Shown in pieces: positions 1 through 8,751 of a DNA stretch of 64,000 bases (position 1 is the stretch's first letter; each line of letters begins with the position of its first letter). A program made the position numbers and the translations under genes. The notes under the pieces were generated by a model that was not told the DNA's origin, ran no database searches, and saw only the letters and a list, made by a program, of their open reading frames with translations. The stretch lies in NCBI GenBank assembly GCA_016934035.1, contig JAFGTP010000002.1, positions 1-64,000 of the forward strand, given 5' to 3'. This stretch comes from Fidelibacterota bacterium (GTDB taxonomy: Bacteria > Fidelibacterota > UBA2242 > JAFGTP01).

Positions 1-16
1 AAGTTGTTTTTTATAT

Positions 17-1138
17 CTAAAGAATTGTCAGAATATATCCCAGAATGGAGCCTCCAAAAACCAGCAGTGCGCTGTTTATTTTTTTGAATTTGAAGGTAAT
101 TGCAATGCTCACTAAGGCAATCACAATGGTACGCCAATCGGTGAGAGTTTCCCACCCCATCTTTATTAATACCGCAATAATCACTGCTACAGCTCCTATA
201 TTGACGGCATCAAGAAAAGTCGAGATGGCTTTGGATTGGCGCATTCTGGGAATAATGGGATTCAGCAATGCCACCAATATAAAAGAGGGTAAAAATATTC
301 CGAAAGTGGCAGCCAGGGCTCCGGGCAAGCCTCCTAATTGCCAACCGATGAAAGTGGCTGTAGAAAGGACCGGTCCGGGTGTGAATTGCCCCACAGCTAC
401 GGCATCCATGATCTGTTCCATTGACAGGATGCCTGTTTTCACCAGTTCGGCATCCAAATAGGCAAAGAGCACATAACCACTGCCGTAAAGCAGGGCGCCA
501 ACTTTTAGGAAAGTGCCGAAAATTCCCATGGTTTTCAGATTGACAGCAGGTATCGATTGCAGGGTGATCAGAGGAATAAATGCGGCGGTCATTGATTTAT
601 GTTTCTTGATGAAATAAAGTAATACACCTGCAAAGCCACAGGCAAATAGCGCTGCAATTTCACTTAGTCCAAATAATGCTGCTGCCAGTGTCAGTGTTCC
701 CAAAATTCCCAGTTCGACATTTTTCAGGGCTTTTTTTCCCAGTTTATAAACCGCTGAGATAATGATGGCGATGACCGCCGGCTTGATTCCATAGACAAAG
801 GGTTGAATGTTTGGCAGTTGCCCATATTTTTGGTAAAGCCATGCGAAAAAGGCTGTGATTACGACTGCCGGGAAAAGGAAAGAAATTCCGGCGACAATTA
901 GTCCCAGCCAGCCACCTCGTTCATGGCCGCAATGCATGGTCATTTCTGTAGAATTGGGGCCCGGAATCAGGTTTGTTGCACCCATCAGGTCCAAAAAATG
1001 GTCCTGGGACATCCATTTGCGTTTGGTCACGATTTCCTCTTCCATCATTGCAATATGGGCAGCAGGTCCGCCGAAAGCGATGGAACCCAGTTTAAAAAAT
1101 ACGGCTGCGATTTCTTTGAGAGGTTGATTTGTTTTCAT
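17..1138 (-). CDS. chrA: ChrA-type chromate transporter
   Basis: This 373-residue inner-membrane protein of the CHR family is predicted to export chromate, although many CHR members have untested substrates. The family's internal duplication is visible. The first half has FGGP at residues 22-25 and PGP at 59-61. The second half repeats the block with PGP at 254-256. Hydrophobic segments fill the space between the two halves. The length is near the 390-400 usual for two-domain CHR proteins. It is the last gene of a minus-strand run after corA, 74 bases downstream of it, with an AAGGA-type ribosome site about 11 bases before the ATG. The family call is solid; the substrate is inferred. Confidence 0.9.
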   Translation of the reverse strand: MKTNQPLKEIAAVFFKLGSIAFGGPAAHIAMMEEEIVTKRKWMSQDHFLDLMGATNLIPGPNSTEMTMHCGHERGGWLGLIVAGISFLFPAVVITAFFAWLYQKYGQLPNIQPFVYGIKPAVIAIIISAVYKLGKKALKNVELGILGTLTLAAALFGLSEIAALFACGFAGVLLYFIKKHKSMTAAFIPLITLQSIPAVNLKTMGIFGTFLKVGALLYGSGYVLFAYLDAELVKTGILSMEQIMDAVAVGQFTPGPVLSTATFIGWQLGGLPGALAATFGIFLPSFILVALLNPIIPRMRQSKAISTFLDAVNIGAVAVIIAVLIKMGWETLTDWRTIVIALVSIAITFKFKKINSALLVFGGSILGYILTIL

Positions 1139-1212
1139 TATTCAAAATCCTTTCAGGTTGTATCACATTAAACGTACTGATTCTTAATTGGAAAAGAACA
1201 ATTCCTGATTCG

Positions 1213-2277
1213 TTACAACCATTTTTTTCGTCTAAAAAACAGGGCCATCATGATGGCGGTGACCGCCATAATACCGAGGGCACCAAAATATCCCCACTTC
1301 CATCTCAATTCGGGCATGAATTGAAAATTCATTCCATAAATTCCGGCAATAAATGTGAGGGGAATGAAGATTGTCGAGAACATCGTTAAAACTTTCATTA
1401 TTTCATTCATGCGATTACTGATGCTGGATAGATAGATATCCATCATACTGGCTAGCATTTCACGAGCAGATTCCACTGCATCCATGACTTGAATGGTGTG
1501 ATCATAAATATCCCGGAAATAAATCTGTGTAGATTCGGCAATGATTTTGGAGTCACGTCGCTCCAGAGAACTGATCACTTCGCGTAACGGCCAGACTGAT
1601 TTGCGCAGAAATATCAAATCACTTTTCATATTGTGAATTTGTTGCAATGTATTGGGTGTGGGATTTGTGACCAGATGAACTTCCAGCGATTCGATTTTTT
1701 CACTGACTTCTTCTAGTATTGCAAAATAATTATCCACAATGCTGTCAATGAGTGCATAGGCTAGATAATCTGCTTTCATTTTGCGGATTTTACCCAGATT
1801 GTTTTCCAATCGATCGCGTATCGGCCCAAAAACATCTCCGTCTTGTTCCTGAAAGGAAATGACATTATTTTCAGATACGATTAAACTCACCTGCTCAGCC
1901 TGAATATAATTTTTTTTCCCTTTGAAATACATCATTTTCAGAACAATAAATATATACTCGCCAAAGTCTTCAATCTTTGGCCGATGATCCGTATTTAAAA
2001 TATCCTCAAGCACAAGTGGATGAATATTAAAATTATTCCCGATTTGCTCAATGATTTCTGTCTGATGCACACCATCTATATTGATCCAGGTAATTTCATC
2101 TTTTCCATCTGAAAGTACATATTCATCCAGATTTTTGATGATTTTCTGACTGAATTTTTGAGCGTTATAATGGATGACGCTGCTAATAACTTTTTGTTCT
2201 TTCTCTTCGCCAACGTGAATGAGTGTGCCGGGAGGCAATCCTTTTTTCTTGGATAATTTTTTGATGAATCGAGGCAT
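1213..2277 (-). CDS. corA: CorA family magnesium/cobalt transporter
   Basis: This is a CorA-type divalent cation channel of the inner membrane. The C-terminus has the two expected membrane helices, with the GMN selectivity signature at the end of the first one, 37 residues from the C-terminus, and a basic tail. The long N-terminal part is the cytoplasmic funnel domain, including a KKGLPPGT stretch as in the Thermotoga protein. An upstream in-frame TTG at 2304 would add nine residues. I prefer the ATG at 2277 because AAGGAA lies seven bases before it and the protein then starts like known CorA proteins (354 residues). It lies between the PAP2 gene and chrA on the same strand and is probably cotranscribed with them. 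Confidence 0.93.
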   Translation of the reverse strand: MPRFIKKLSKKKGLPPGTLIHVGEEKEQKVISSVIHYNAQKFSQKIIKNLDEYVLSDGKDEITWINIDGVHQTEIIEQIGNNFNIHPLVLEDILNTDHRPKIEDFGEYIFIVLKMMYFKGKKNYIQAEQVSLIVSENNVISFQEQDGDVFGPIRDRLENNLGKIRKMKADYLAYALIDSIVDNYFAILEEVSEKIESLEVHLVTNPTPNTLQQIHNMKSDLIFLRKSVWPLREVISSLERRDSKIIAESTQIYFRDIYDHTIQVMDAVESAREMLASMMDIYLSSISNRMNEIMKVLTMFSTIFIPLTFIAGIYGMNFQFMPELRWKWGYFGALGIMAVTAIMMALFFRRKKWL

Positions 2278-2344
2278 AATTGGTTCCTTCACTACTGATG
2301 ACAAAATAGTGAATTTGAAAATCTATTACAATATGGAAATTTCT

Positions 2345-3118
2345 CTAGAATGAAATAGACAATGAAATACCGGTCTGCTTTTTGGAAAAAACTGGACAAA
2401 AGGATATTGTTTTATCATTCATACCAGATAATTTTTGTTTGATAATCGGCAATGTCCAATAAGCGATTTTTGTAGACAGTAACCCAATCCCTGCACCTGT
2501 GGCAACATCCGTTACCCAATGACGATTGTTCAACATGCGGTAGATACCAGTGGTTGCAGCGACAGTATATCCAAAAACACCAAGCCAAATGGAATTCTCA
2601 TGATATTCCTGCCAAAGAAATTCGGCCCCCATGAAAGCGGTGGCAGTATGTCCTGAAGGGAAGGAATTATTGGAACTTCCGTCGGGTCTTTCGATGTTTA
2701 TCAAATTTTTCATTGATAATACTGTGGCACCCATCAACACATAGGAGTTTGTGAACACAAGCAATTTATTTTTTGTGGAATTGTTGCCTTTTATGCCTAG
2801 TGAATTCAATGCAAAAACTGCAACAGAGCCGGTATATTGTGAAAAATCGTCGATTGTAATTTTTTCATCAACATGTTCTTTCACTTCTTCCCGGATTTCA
2901 CGATTGTAGAATTTCAATCCATCACTCTCAATGCCAAGGACACCATAGGTGATCAATGATACCGGCAATATCAAAGATTTATATTTAAAAGGTGTGTATT
3001 TAAAGTCTAGATTTAGGTCTAAAGTATCTTTTAAATTTTGAGCAAAAGTTGAAACGAAAAGTATTGAAAATATTGCAAAAAGTTTTAAAAATTTATCTGG
3101 CAAAGGCTTGAATGTCAT
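2345..3118 (-). CDS. PAP2 superfamily phosphatase, exported or membrane-anchored
   Basis: The protein has the three motifs of the type 2 phosphatidic acid phosphatase fold. These are K-x6-RP (KNLINIERP), PSGH followed by a helix, and a YRMLNNRHWVTD motif that ends in the catalytic His and Asp. Members remove phosphate from lipid phosphates such as phosphatidate, undecaprenyl diphosphate or phosphatidylglycerophosphate; which one applies here is unknown. The N-terminus from the ATG at 3118 is a good signal peptide ending at FAQ. A longer frame from 3166 would bury that signal, and GAAGGA stands just before 3118, so the shorter start is chosen. Its first 26 bases overlap the upstream small gene, which implies cotranscription. 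Confidence 0.85.
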   Translation of the reverse strand: MTFKPLPDKFLKLFAIFSILFVSTFAQNLKDTLDLNLDFKYTPFKYKSLILPVSLITYGVLGIESDGLKFYNREIREEVKEHVDEKITIDDFSQYTGSVAVFALNSLGIKGNNSTKNKLLVFTNSYVLMGATVLSMKNLINIERPDGSSNNSFPSGHTATAFMGAEFLWQEYHENSIWLGVFGYTVAATTGIYRMLNNRHWVTDVATGAGIGLLSTKIAYWTLPIIKQKLSGMNDKTISFCPVFSKKQTGISLSISF

Positions 3119-3410
3119 CAATTTTTCCTTCTTTGTAAGCTCGTACAACAATGTCATAATCGCCACGACGATTGAAAAATAAACTGCTGTAGTTTCGTTG
3201 AATCAACGAGCCATTGAAGAGGTAATGCTCCAATTGGCGAACACCAATTTCATTCTCAACCAAACTCAACGCATAATCCACATATCGGGTCATTACCAAT
3301 GTCGATTCTATATGTAAATGGCTCATGATAAAATCGATATCTTCTTTTAAACCATTTTCGGCTTTTTCTATGAATTCCTTGAGAATTCCGGTAAAATTAT
3401 GCTTTTTCAT
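3093..3410 (-). CDS. Small protein of unknown function
   Basis: This is a 105-residue soluble protein with no signal peptide or membrane segment, mainly amphipathic helix by eye. I do not recognise a family. It is probably a real gene: it starts inside an ATGA overlap with the stop of the deformylase-like gene, its 3' end overlaps the start of the PAP2 gene by 26 bases, and its composition is that of a normal protein (mixed charge, scattered Tyr and Arg). The central part has several acidic and aromatic residues, and the C-terminus is rich in Tyr, Asp and Arg. Tight coupling to an exported deformylase homologue makes a joint role possible, but nothing in the sequence defines it. Confidence 0.6.
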   Translation of the reverse strand: MKKHNFTGILKEFIEKAENGLKEDIDFIMSHLHIESTLVMTRYVDYALSLVENEIGVRQLEHYLFNGSLIQRNYSSLFFNRRGDYDIVVRAYKEGKIDDIQAFAR

Positions 3411-4000
3411 TCCTCCAGCTTATCCAGAAATAAAATTCCATTGAGATGATCAATTTCATGCTGAAAGATCACAGCAGTAAAGCCTTCTATCATTTCAATA
3501 TGGTGTGATTTGTCAATTTTGTCATATTCTAATAAAATGGTATATGATCTGGTGTGGGTTGTGTCTTTTATGACAGGAACAGATAAACATCCTTCACGAC
3601 AATCCTGTTTCAAGTCACTGTATTGTGTGATTTGAGGATTGAGATAATATTCAAAGGGTTCGCCTTCTTTGTCAAACCGTTGAACCCAGATCAAATTTTT
3701 GAGTATGCCAATCTGTGGCGCTGCAATGCCAACACCTTTGGATGCTGAATCCTGAACAGTGGCGTACATGCGTTTTATAAGGATATGTAATATTTTATCA
3801 TCCTCCTCTGGTACAATATTTTTGCTAATTGATCGCAGCAAAAGAGAGTCGGATCTGTTTGCGATGGTAAACACCCGCATGGGTTCCAAAGTGTCTCCGC
3901 TGCTGATTATCTGTGTTTGTTCGCTAGAGAAATTTTGTGATTTTTGAGTACAATTGTATAGAAAAATTGCGATAAAAGAGAATAATATTAATTTTTTCAT
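3407..4000 (-). CDS. Peptide deformylase homologue with lipoprotein-type signal
   Basis: The protein has all three deformylase motifs: GVGIAAPQIG at residues 89-98, EGCLS with the metal-binding Cys138, and QHEIDH with His181, Glu182 and His185. Peptide deformylase removes the formyl group from nascent N-terminal methionine in the cytoplasm. Here the domain is preceded by about 60 extra residues that begin with a typical bacterial signal, MKK plus a hydrophobic run ending at Cys17 (FLYNC), which looks like a lipobox of the relaxed type. The enzyme may therefore be a periplasmic or outer-membrane lipoprotein, where a ribosome-linked substrate is not expected. It is the first gene of the minus-strand unit and overlaps the next gene by four bases. 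The fold is confident; location and substrate are inferred. Confidence 0.85.
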   Translation of the reverse strand: MKKLILFSFIAIFLYNCTQKSQNFSSEQTQIISSGDTLEPMRVFTIANRSDSLLLRSISKNIVPEEDDKILHILIKRMYATVQDSASKGVGIAAPQIGILKNLIWVQRFDKEGEPFEYYLNPQITQYSDLKQDCREGCLSVPVIKDTTHTRSYTILLEYDKIDKSHHIEMIEGFTAVIFQHEIDHLNGILFLDKLEE

Positions 4001-4085
4001 GTCCAGCCTGATTTTTTTTAATATTAAGATGTAAGGCTTTTATATCAAAGAATTAAAGAAAAACTAAAATAGCAGATTAAAAATC

Positions 4086-4116
4086 TTGACATAATTGTTA
4101 CACTCTTTTAGATTTG
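4086..4116 (+). promoter_or_regulatory. Predicted promoter of TTG / TAnnTTTG type
   Basis: TTGACA at 4086-4091 is followed after 17 bases by TAGATTTG at 4109-4116. This matches the -7 element TAnnTTTG described for Bacteroidota together with a TTG -33 element. It lies in the 151-base gap between the divergent deformylase and M20 genes and points at the M20 peptidase, 36 bases before its chosen ATG. It is a consensus match by eye only. Confidence 0.5.
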
Positions 4117-4151
4117 TAATGAAATTTACAAATTTATTAAAAGTGAAAATT

Positions 4152-5261
4152 ATGTTACGCAACTTAAATTCAAAACACAGATTAGTTGAAATATTTTTAG
4201 AATTAGTAAAAATTGATGGTGTTTCTCGTTATGAACTTGATGTTCGTAATTACCTTGTTGAATTTTTAGAAAACCTTGATTTTGAACCAATCATCGATGA
4301 TGCAGCTGAACAGGTTGGTGGCAATACCGGAAATCTAATCATCGAAATCGGTCATGGCGGTGATTTCGTGGTTTTGTCCCATATGGACACTGCCGCCTCG
4401 ACAAAAATGATTCAGCCAAAGGTATTATCTGACCGTATCACATCTGACGGCAATACAATTTTGGGTGCTGACAATCGGGCCGGTATTGCGGCAATTATTT
4501 ATAGTCTGGAGTGGTTCATTAAAAATAAAAAAAAGATAAAAGATTGTGTGATATGTTTTACAATTTGCGAAGAAAATAATATTGAAGGTGGCAAATATCT
4601 GAGTCTTCCTCCCCAGATAAAAAACGGATACGTCATTGACTCATCTTTACGACCGGGAAAATTTATTCACCGAACCTATGGCGCAAAAGGTTTGAAGATC
4701 AATATAACCGGCAAGGCGGCCCATTCCGGGCTCCATCCTGAAGACGGAATCAGTGCGATTTATACAGCGGCTCTGGCCATTGCAAAGCTGAAATTGGGAC
4801 GGGTCAGCGAGACTACGACCGCAAATCTGGGAATCATCCAAGGCGGGGAAGCCATCAATGTTATTCCTGAAAAGGTTGAGATTGTCGGGGAAATCCGGTC
4901 TCAAAGAGTAGCGGATGTTGACCTTTTGGCAAAGAATTTCGAACAACATTTCAAGAACGCCTGCAAGACTACCGGGGCGATGTTAAATTTTAGTTCCCAA
5001 TGGGATTTTACACCATACTATGTACGGGAAGATTCTCTCGTATTTCAAAATACCTGCAATATTATGAAAAAGATTGGACTGACGCCGGAACCAAGGCTAT
5101 CAGCTGGCGGAAGCGATGCGAATGCGCTGAATGAAAAAGGTATTCAAACCGTCAATATTGGTATTGGCGCACAAAATCCGCATTCTCACGAAGAGTTTAT
5201 ATTGCTGGAAGATCTGGCCAATGCAGCGAATATTGTTTATGAAATTTTGAGGGGAGAATAA
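4152..5261 (+). CDS. M20 family metallopeptidase (PepT/ArgE-like)
   Basis: This 369-residue cytoplasmic di-zinc aminopeptidase/deacylase has HMD at 77-79 (first zinc ligand), the bridging Asp in GADNRAG at 107, the catalytic Glu pair at 140-141, the dimerisation lid domain with GKAAHSG, a GGSDAN motif and a late His in the NPHSHEE stretch. These fit peptidase T-like proteins that split small peptides. No signal peptide is visible. An upstream in-frame ATG at 4095 would overlap the predicted promoter, so MLRNLN at 4152 is used. The stop overlaps the ATG of the cyanophycinase by one base. That coupling suggests it finishes the breakdown of dipeptides released by the exported enzyme; this link is inferred. 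Confidence 0.88.
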   Translation: MLRNLNSKHRLVEIFLELVKIDGVSRYELDVRNYLVEFLENLDFEPIIDDAAEQVGGNTGNLIIEIGHGGDFVVLSHMDTAASTKMIQPKVLSDRITSDGNTILGADNRAGIAAIIYSLEWFIKNKKKIKDCVICFTICEENNIEGGKYLSLPPQIKNGYVIDSSLRPGKFIHRTYGAKGLKINITGKAAHSGLHPEDGISAIYTAALAIAKLKLGRVSETTTANLGIIQGGEAINVIPEKVEIVGEIRSQRVADVDLLAKNFEQHFKNACKTTGAMLNFSSQWDFTPYYVREDSLVFQNTCNIMKKIGLTPEPRLSAGGSDANALNEKGIQTVNIGIGAQNPHSHEEFILLEDLANAANIVYEILRGE

Positions 5262-6208
5262 TGTTTTTTAGGACGGGGATTGATAGAATGAACAGGAATA
5301 AGAATTTTTTTAGGATGGACCACCGGGCAATGGTCAAAAAGTCCTCCCCTGAAGTTGCATTCAGGAGGATTTTGACCCTTCTGTTCGCCTTATTATTTTT
5401 ACCTTTATTACTCAAAGCCCAAACCGGCGATCTTTTTATCATCGGCGGAGGCCAACGGCCTGCATCCATGATCCATCATCTTGTTAGGCTTTCCGGTGGT
5501 AAAAATGCCCATATTCTGGTCATTCCCAATGCCAGCAGTGAACCTCTGGATGTGGCTGATTACCAGGTGAAACAATTTCTGGAGCAAGGCGCCGGTTCTG
5601 CCGCATATATTATTTCAAAAGGAGAGGCGCTAAATGCTGATTCCACCATTAATAAACTGAACGATGCGACCTGTATCTTTTTTTCCGGCGGAGATCAGCG
5701 AAAATTGACAGATGATTTATTGAAGACCCAATTTCTGGAAAGGATTTATCAAAAGTGGCATCAGGGCTGCGTCATTGCCGGTACATCTGCCGGTGCGGCT
5801 GTGATGAGCCAATTGATGATTACCGGTGATGAAATGAGGAATGAATCAAAAGATCCGTTTATTACAATCGAGCCGGGTAATTACATCACGACAGCAGGGT
5901 TTGGATTTGTAAAACGGGCTGTCATTGACCAGCATTTTATCAAGCGCAATCGTCAGAACCGGCTGCTCTCTGTGGTCCTGGAACATCCTGAATTACTGGG
6001 GATTGGTATTGATGAATCCACTGCCATTCTGGTGCATGCAGATGCGACTTTTGAGGTGGTCGGTGAGAATTCCGTACTTATTTATGATGCAAACCAAGTT
6101 AAAAACAGGACCACTGATAAAAACAACAATTTTTCCGCATCGAATATAAAATTACATCTTTTGACCGACGGCCAGAAATTTGACATGAAAAAAAGGAAAG
6201 TTAAATGA
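5261..6208 (+). CDS. Exported cyanophycinase (peptidase family S51)
   Basis: Cyanophycinases cut multi-L-arginyl-poly-L-aspartate into beta-Asp-Arg dipeptides. The hallmarks are present: FIIGGGQ at the start of the mature part, FFSGGDQ, the nucleophile motif GTSAGAA, IDQHF followed by R-x2-R, and GIGIDESTA. The N-terminus holds basic residues and a strong hydrophobic run ending in LLLKAQ, so the enzyme is predicted to be secreted like extracellular CphE-type enzymes. The start is uncertain: ATGs at 5261, 5288, 5315 and 5330 are all in frame before the signal sequence. It sits between the M20 peptidase (one-base overlap) and the YfcC carrier (ATGA overlap), which suggests one operon. No cyanophycin synthetase is seen, so the polymer is probably food from outside. 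A different beta-linked or S51 substrate remains possible. Confidence 0.85.
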   Translation: MFFRTGIDRMNRNKNFFRMDHRAMVKKSSPEVAFRRILTLLFALLFLPLLLKAQTGDLFIIGGGQRPASMIHHLVRLSGGKNAHILVIPNASSEPLDVADYQVKQFLEQGAGSAAYIISKGEALNADSTINKLNDATCIFFSGGDQRKLTDDLLKTQFLERIYQKWHQGCVIAGTSAGAAVMSQLMITGDEMRNESKDPFITIEPGNYITTAGFGFVKRAVIDQHFIKRNRQNRLLSVVLEHPELLGIGIDESTAILVHADATFEVVGENSVLIYDANQVKNRTTDKNNNFSASNIKLHLLTDGQKFDMKKRKVK

Positions 6209-7689
6209 AAAAGATCCAGGCACCGGATACCTATGTGATTATATTTTTTGTTGTTTTGCTGGCCTTTGGTCTCAGTTGGATTGTTCCCTGTGGACAATTT
6301 GAAACCCGTACCGTTCACTATGAGCACCAGGGAAAAATCACGGAAAAAACCGTACTGGATCCTAATTCATTTTCCTATTCTGAAAAAGAGAAATACGCCA
6401 GAACCCCAATTTTTGGAGAAGGCGGTCAGCCTGGTTTTTTCAATTATGTATTTGATGGCATTACTTCAGGTGATAAATGGGGATCTGCTGTGGGTGTCAT
6501 CGCTTTCATTCTCGTTATTGGCGGAGCATTTGGAATCATTTTAAGGACCGGTGTGATTGACACAGGAATCAACGCCATGATTCTGAAAACCCGGGGCAAG
6601 GATATTTTATTATTGCCCATGATGTTCCTGCTTTTCTCCCTGGGAGGAGCGGTTTTCGGAATGGGAGAAGAAGCCATTGCTTTTTCCATGGTGTTGGTCC
6701 CCATGGTAATTGCCATCGGATATGATGCCATTACCGGAATTATGATTACTTTTGTGGCGACGCAAATTGGTTTTGCTGCCAGTTGGATGAACCCCTTTTC
6801 TGTCGCTATAGCTCAGGGAATTGCGGAAGTACCGGTAATGTCCGGAGCAGTCTTTCGCATTGTCATGTGGTTGATTTTCACACTCATCGGTATGATTTAT
6901 ACAGTGATCTATGCGAAGGGGGTCAAAGCCAATCCCGGAAAATCATTTTCAAAGGAAAGTGACGAATTTTTTCTCAGGAACCAGAAAGAGACGGGACTGA
7001 AAGATCACAAAATGATGTTCCCTGATAAGTTAATCCTGCTGACGATTTTTATTTCGATTTGCTGGACCATTTACGGTGTGATGTTTAAGGGCTATTATAT
7101 TCCGGAAATAGCCAGCCAGTTTTTTGTTATGGGCCTGGTTTCCGGCATGATTGCGGTGGTTTTTAGGCTCAACGGTATGCGTATCAATGATATTGCAGAA
7201 GGGTTTCGTCAGGGGGCCGGTGATCTGCTGGGTGCAGCCCTGATTGTTGGAATGGCAAAGGGTATTATTATCATTTTAGGAGGTGATGATCCCGCTGTAC
7301 CATCGGTATTAAATACGATTTTATATAAAATGGGCAGTGTTGTGGCCCATTTTCCCGCAGTGGTTTCCGGTTGGCTGATGTATGTATTTCAATCGATATT
7401 CAATTTCTTTGTGGTATCAGGATCCGGGCAGGCAGCTTTGACCATGCCCCTGATGGCGCCACTGGCTGATATGGCAGGATTGGAACGACAGATTGCGGTC
7501 CTGGCTTTTCAGTTGGGTGATGGGTTTACCAATCTGATTGTGCCTACCTCAGCCTCTTTAATGGGTTGCCTGGCTGTGGCCAGACTGGATTGGGTGAAAT
7601 GGGCAAAATTCCAGTGGAAATTTCAGATAATGCTGTTTGGAATCGGATCATTTTTCATCATTAGCGCAGTTTTGTTAGGGTTAAAATGA
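6205..7689 (+). CDS. YfcC/DcuC-family membrane carrier
   Basis: This 494-residue polytopic inner-membrane protein belongs to the C4-dicarboxylate anaerobic carrier / YfcC group. It has a hydrophobic first helix followed by a periplasmic loop with PCGQFE, a GDKWGSAVGV segment, the GMGEEAIAF motif and the SGSGQAAL / VPTSASLMG re-entrant-like stretches near the C-terminus. Members move dicarboxylates or basic amino acids, and the exact substrate is not readable from sequence. AAGGAAAG precedes the ATG, which overlaps the stop of the cyanophycinase in ATGA, so translation is coupled. Given the neighbours, uptake or exchange of aspartate, arginine or their dipeptide is a reasonable guess. Confidence 0.88.
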   Translation: MKKIQAPDTYVIIFFVVLLAFGLSWIVPCGQFETRTVHYEHQGKITEKTVLDPNSFSYSEKEKYARTPIFGEGGQPGFFNYVFDGITSGDKWGSAVGVIAFILVIGGAFGIILRTGVIDTGINAMILKTRGKDILLLPMMFLLFSLGGAVFGMGEEAIAFSMVLVPMVIAIGYDAITGIMITFVATQIGFAASWMNPFSVAIAQGIAEVPVMSGAVFRIVMWLIFTLIGMIYTVIYAKGVKANPGKSFSKESDEFFLRNQKETGLKDHKMMFPDKLILLTIFISICWTIYGVMFKGYYIPEIASQFFVMGLVSGMIAVVFRLNGMRINDIAEGFRQGAGDLLGAALIVGMAKGIIIILGGDDPAVPSVLNTILYKMGSVVAHFPAVVSGWLMYVFQSIFNFFVVSGSGQAALTMPLMAPLADMAGLERQIAVLAFQLGDGFTNLIVPTSASLMGCLAVARLDWVKWAKFQWKFQIMLFGIGSFFIISAVLLGLK

Positions 7690-7758
7690 TGCTTTACAGC
7701 AGGGGAATACAGCGAACAAGCGCATGTAAAATAGACATCAATCGTCGGGGGACAAAGA

Positions 7759-8610
7759 ATGTTGCATACTGAACTCAGAAAACAAATTCGGGAAAACTAT
7801 AAGAAGTTATCCAAAAACCTGCAGGTTGTGGCGGATTTTTTCATCGAGAACTTTGATAAAATTCCTTTCCTCAGCGTGCAGGAAATTGCCAAAAATTCCG
7901 GTGCCAGTGTTGCGTCTGTGGTGAGGTTTGCCCAGCGAATCGGATATTCCGGCTTTGCGGAAATTCGCAATGCAGTGGCGGAAAACCTTCAGCAACAGTT
8001 GAAAAATGAAGATCGTTTTCCACTGATCAAGGCTTCAGCCAAAGATGAAGATGATATTCTAACCTCTGTAGCCAACCAGGATATTCAAAATATTAATCAG
8101 ACCTTCAAACTGATCGACAGAAACAGTTTCAGGAAAGCGGTCGAAATGATTTTCGACGCCAGGACGGTTTATACTGCCGGGCTGGGAATATCATTTTTGC
8201 TGAGCAGAATATTGTCCTACCAGCTCAATCAGGTTGGGGTGCGCAGTCATGCCATGCAGCATGATACATCACCATTTCTTGAGCAGTCATTGTTGCTTGA
8301 TAAAGATGATTTGCTGGTGGTGCTTTCATTTCCGCCCTATTCTACCGAGACGATTGATTTGGTGAAAGAAGTGAAAGGAAAAAGCGTGAAAGTGGTTGCT
8401 ATTACTGATAAACCGGCGGCACCGGCGACATTCCATGCAGATGTCAGTCTATTGGTAAAAAGTGAAAACATGTTGTTCACCAATAGTTTTGCGGCAATTT
8501 CTGTTTTGATCAATGCAATTGCGACCCAGTGTGCCTGTCACGATTATGATAAAGCACAAAAAATGATTGAAGCTTCCAGTGCGATACAGAAACCGCTTGT
8601 TGAAAGTTAG
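7759..8610 (+). CDS. RpiR/HexR-family transcriptional regulator
   Basis: The 283-residue protein has the RpiR layout. An N-terminal helix-turn-helix (about residues 1-77) contains the diagnostic SVQEIAKNSGASVASVVRFAQ region and RIGYSGFAEIR. It is followed by a SIS sugar-isomerase-like domain at about 120-250 with AGLGIS and the VVLSFPPYSTET phosphosugar-type loop. RpiR regulators usually bind a phosphorylated sugar, but others control amino-acid genes. It lies 69 bases after the carrier and is the last gene of the M20-cyanophycinase-YfcC group, so it is the likely local regulator. A GGGG-containing stretch lies before the ATG. Confidence 0.87.
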   Translation: MLHTELRKQIRENYKKLSKNLQVVADFFIENFDKIPFLSVQEIAKNSGASVASVVRFAQRIGYSGFAEIRNAVAENLQQQLKNEDRFPLIKASAKDEDDILTSVANQDIQNINQTFKLIDRNSFRKAVEMIFDARTVYTAGLGISFLLSRILSYQLNQVGVRSHAMQHDTSPFLEQSLLLDKDDLLVVLSFPPYSTETIDLVKEVKGKSVKVVAITDKPAAPATFHADVSLLVKSENMLFTNSFAAISVLINAIATQCACHDYDKAQKMIEASSAIQKPLVES

Positions 8611-8644
8611 GTTTATAGCTGTCCTTCAGAGGAGGTAACCCGAC

Positions 8645-8722
8645 GAAGAATCTCAGAAGTCAGTGCAATTACTGTTGAGATTCTTCACCCCGATGAATCG
8701 GGGATTCAGAATGACAGAAAAT
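8645..8722. repeat. Intergenic palindromic repeat element (two hairpins)
   Basis: The 141-base gap between the RpiR regulator and the TonB receptor holds two perfect inverted repeats. GAAGAATCTCA (8645-8655) pairs with TGAGATTCTTC (8676-8686), with CAGT/ACTG pairing inside the loop. Directly after it, CCCCGAT (8688-8694) pairs with ATCGGGG (8697-8703), followed by ATTCAGAATGACAG. The words GATTCTTC and TCAGAATGACAG are familiar from dispersed REP-like elements in many bacterial genomes. No T-run follows, so it is not a plain terminator, though the hairpins could still shape the mRNA end. Confidence 0.6.
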
Positions 8723-8751
8723 AGGAAAATAGCGAGGATTCAGGAGGATAA

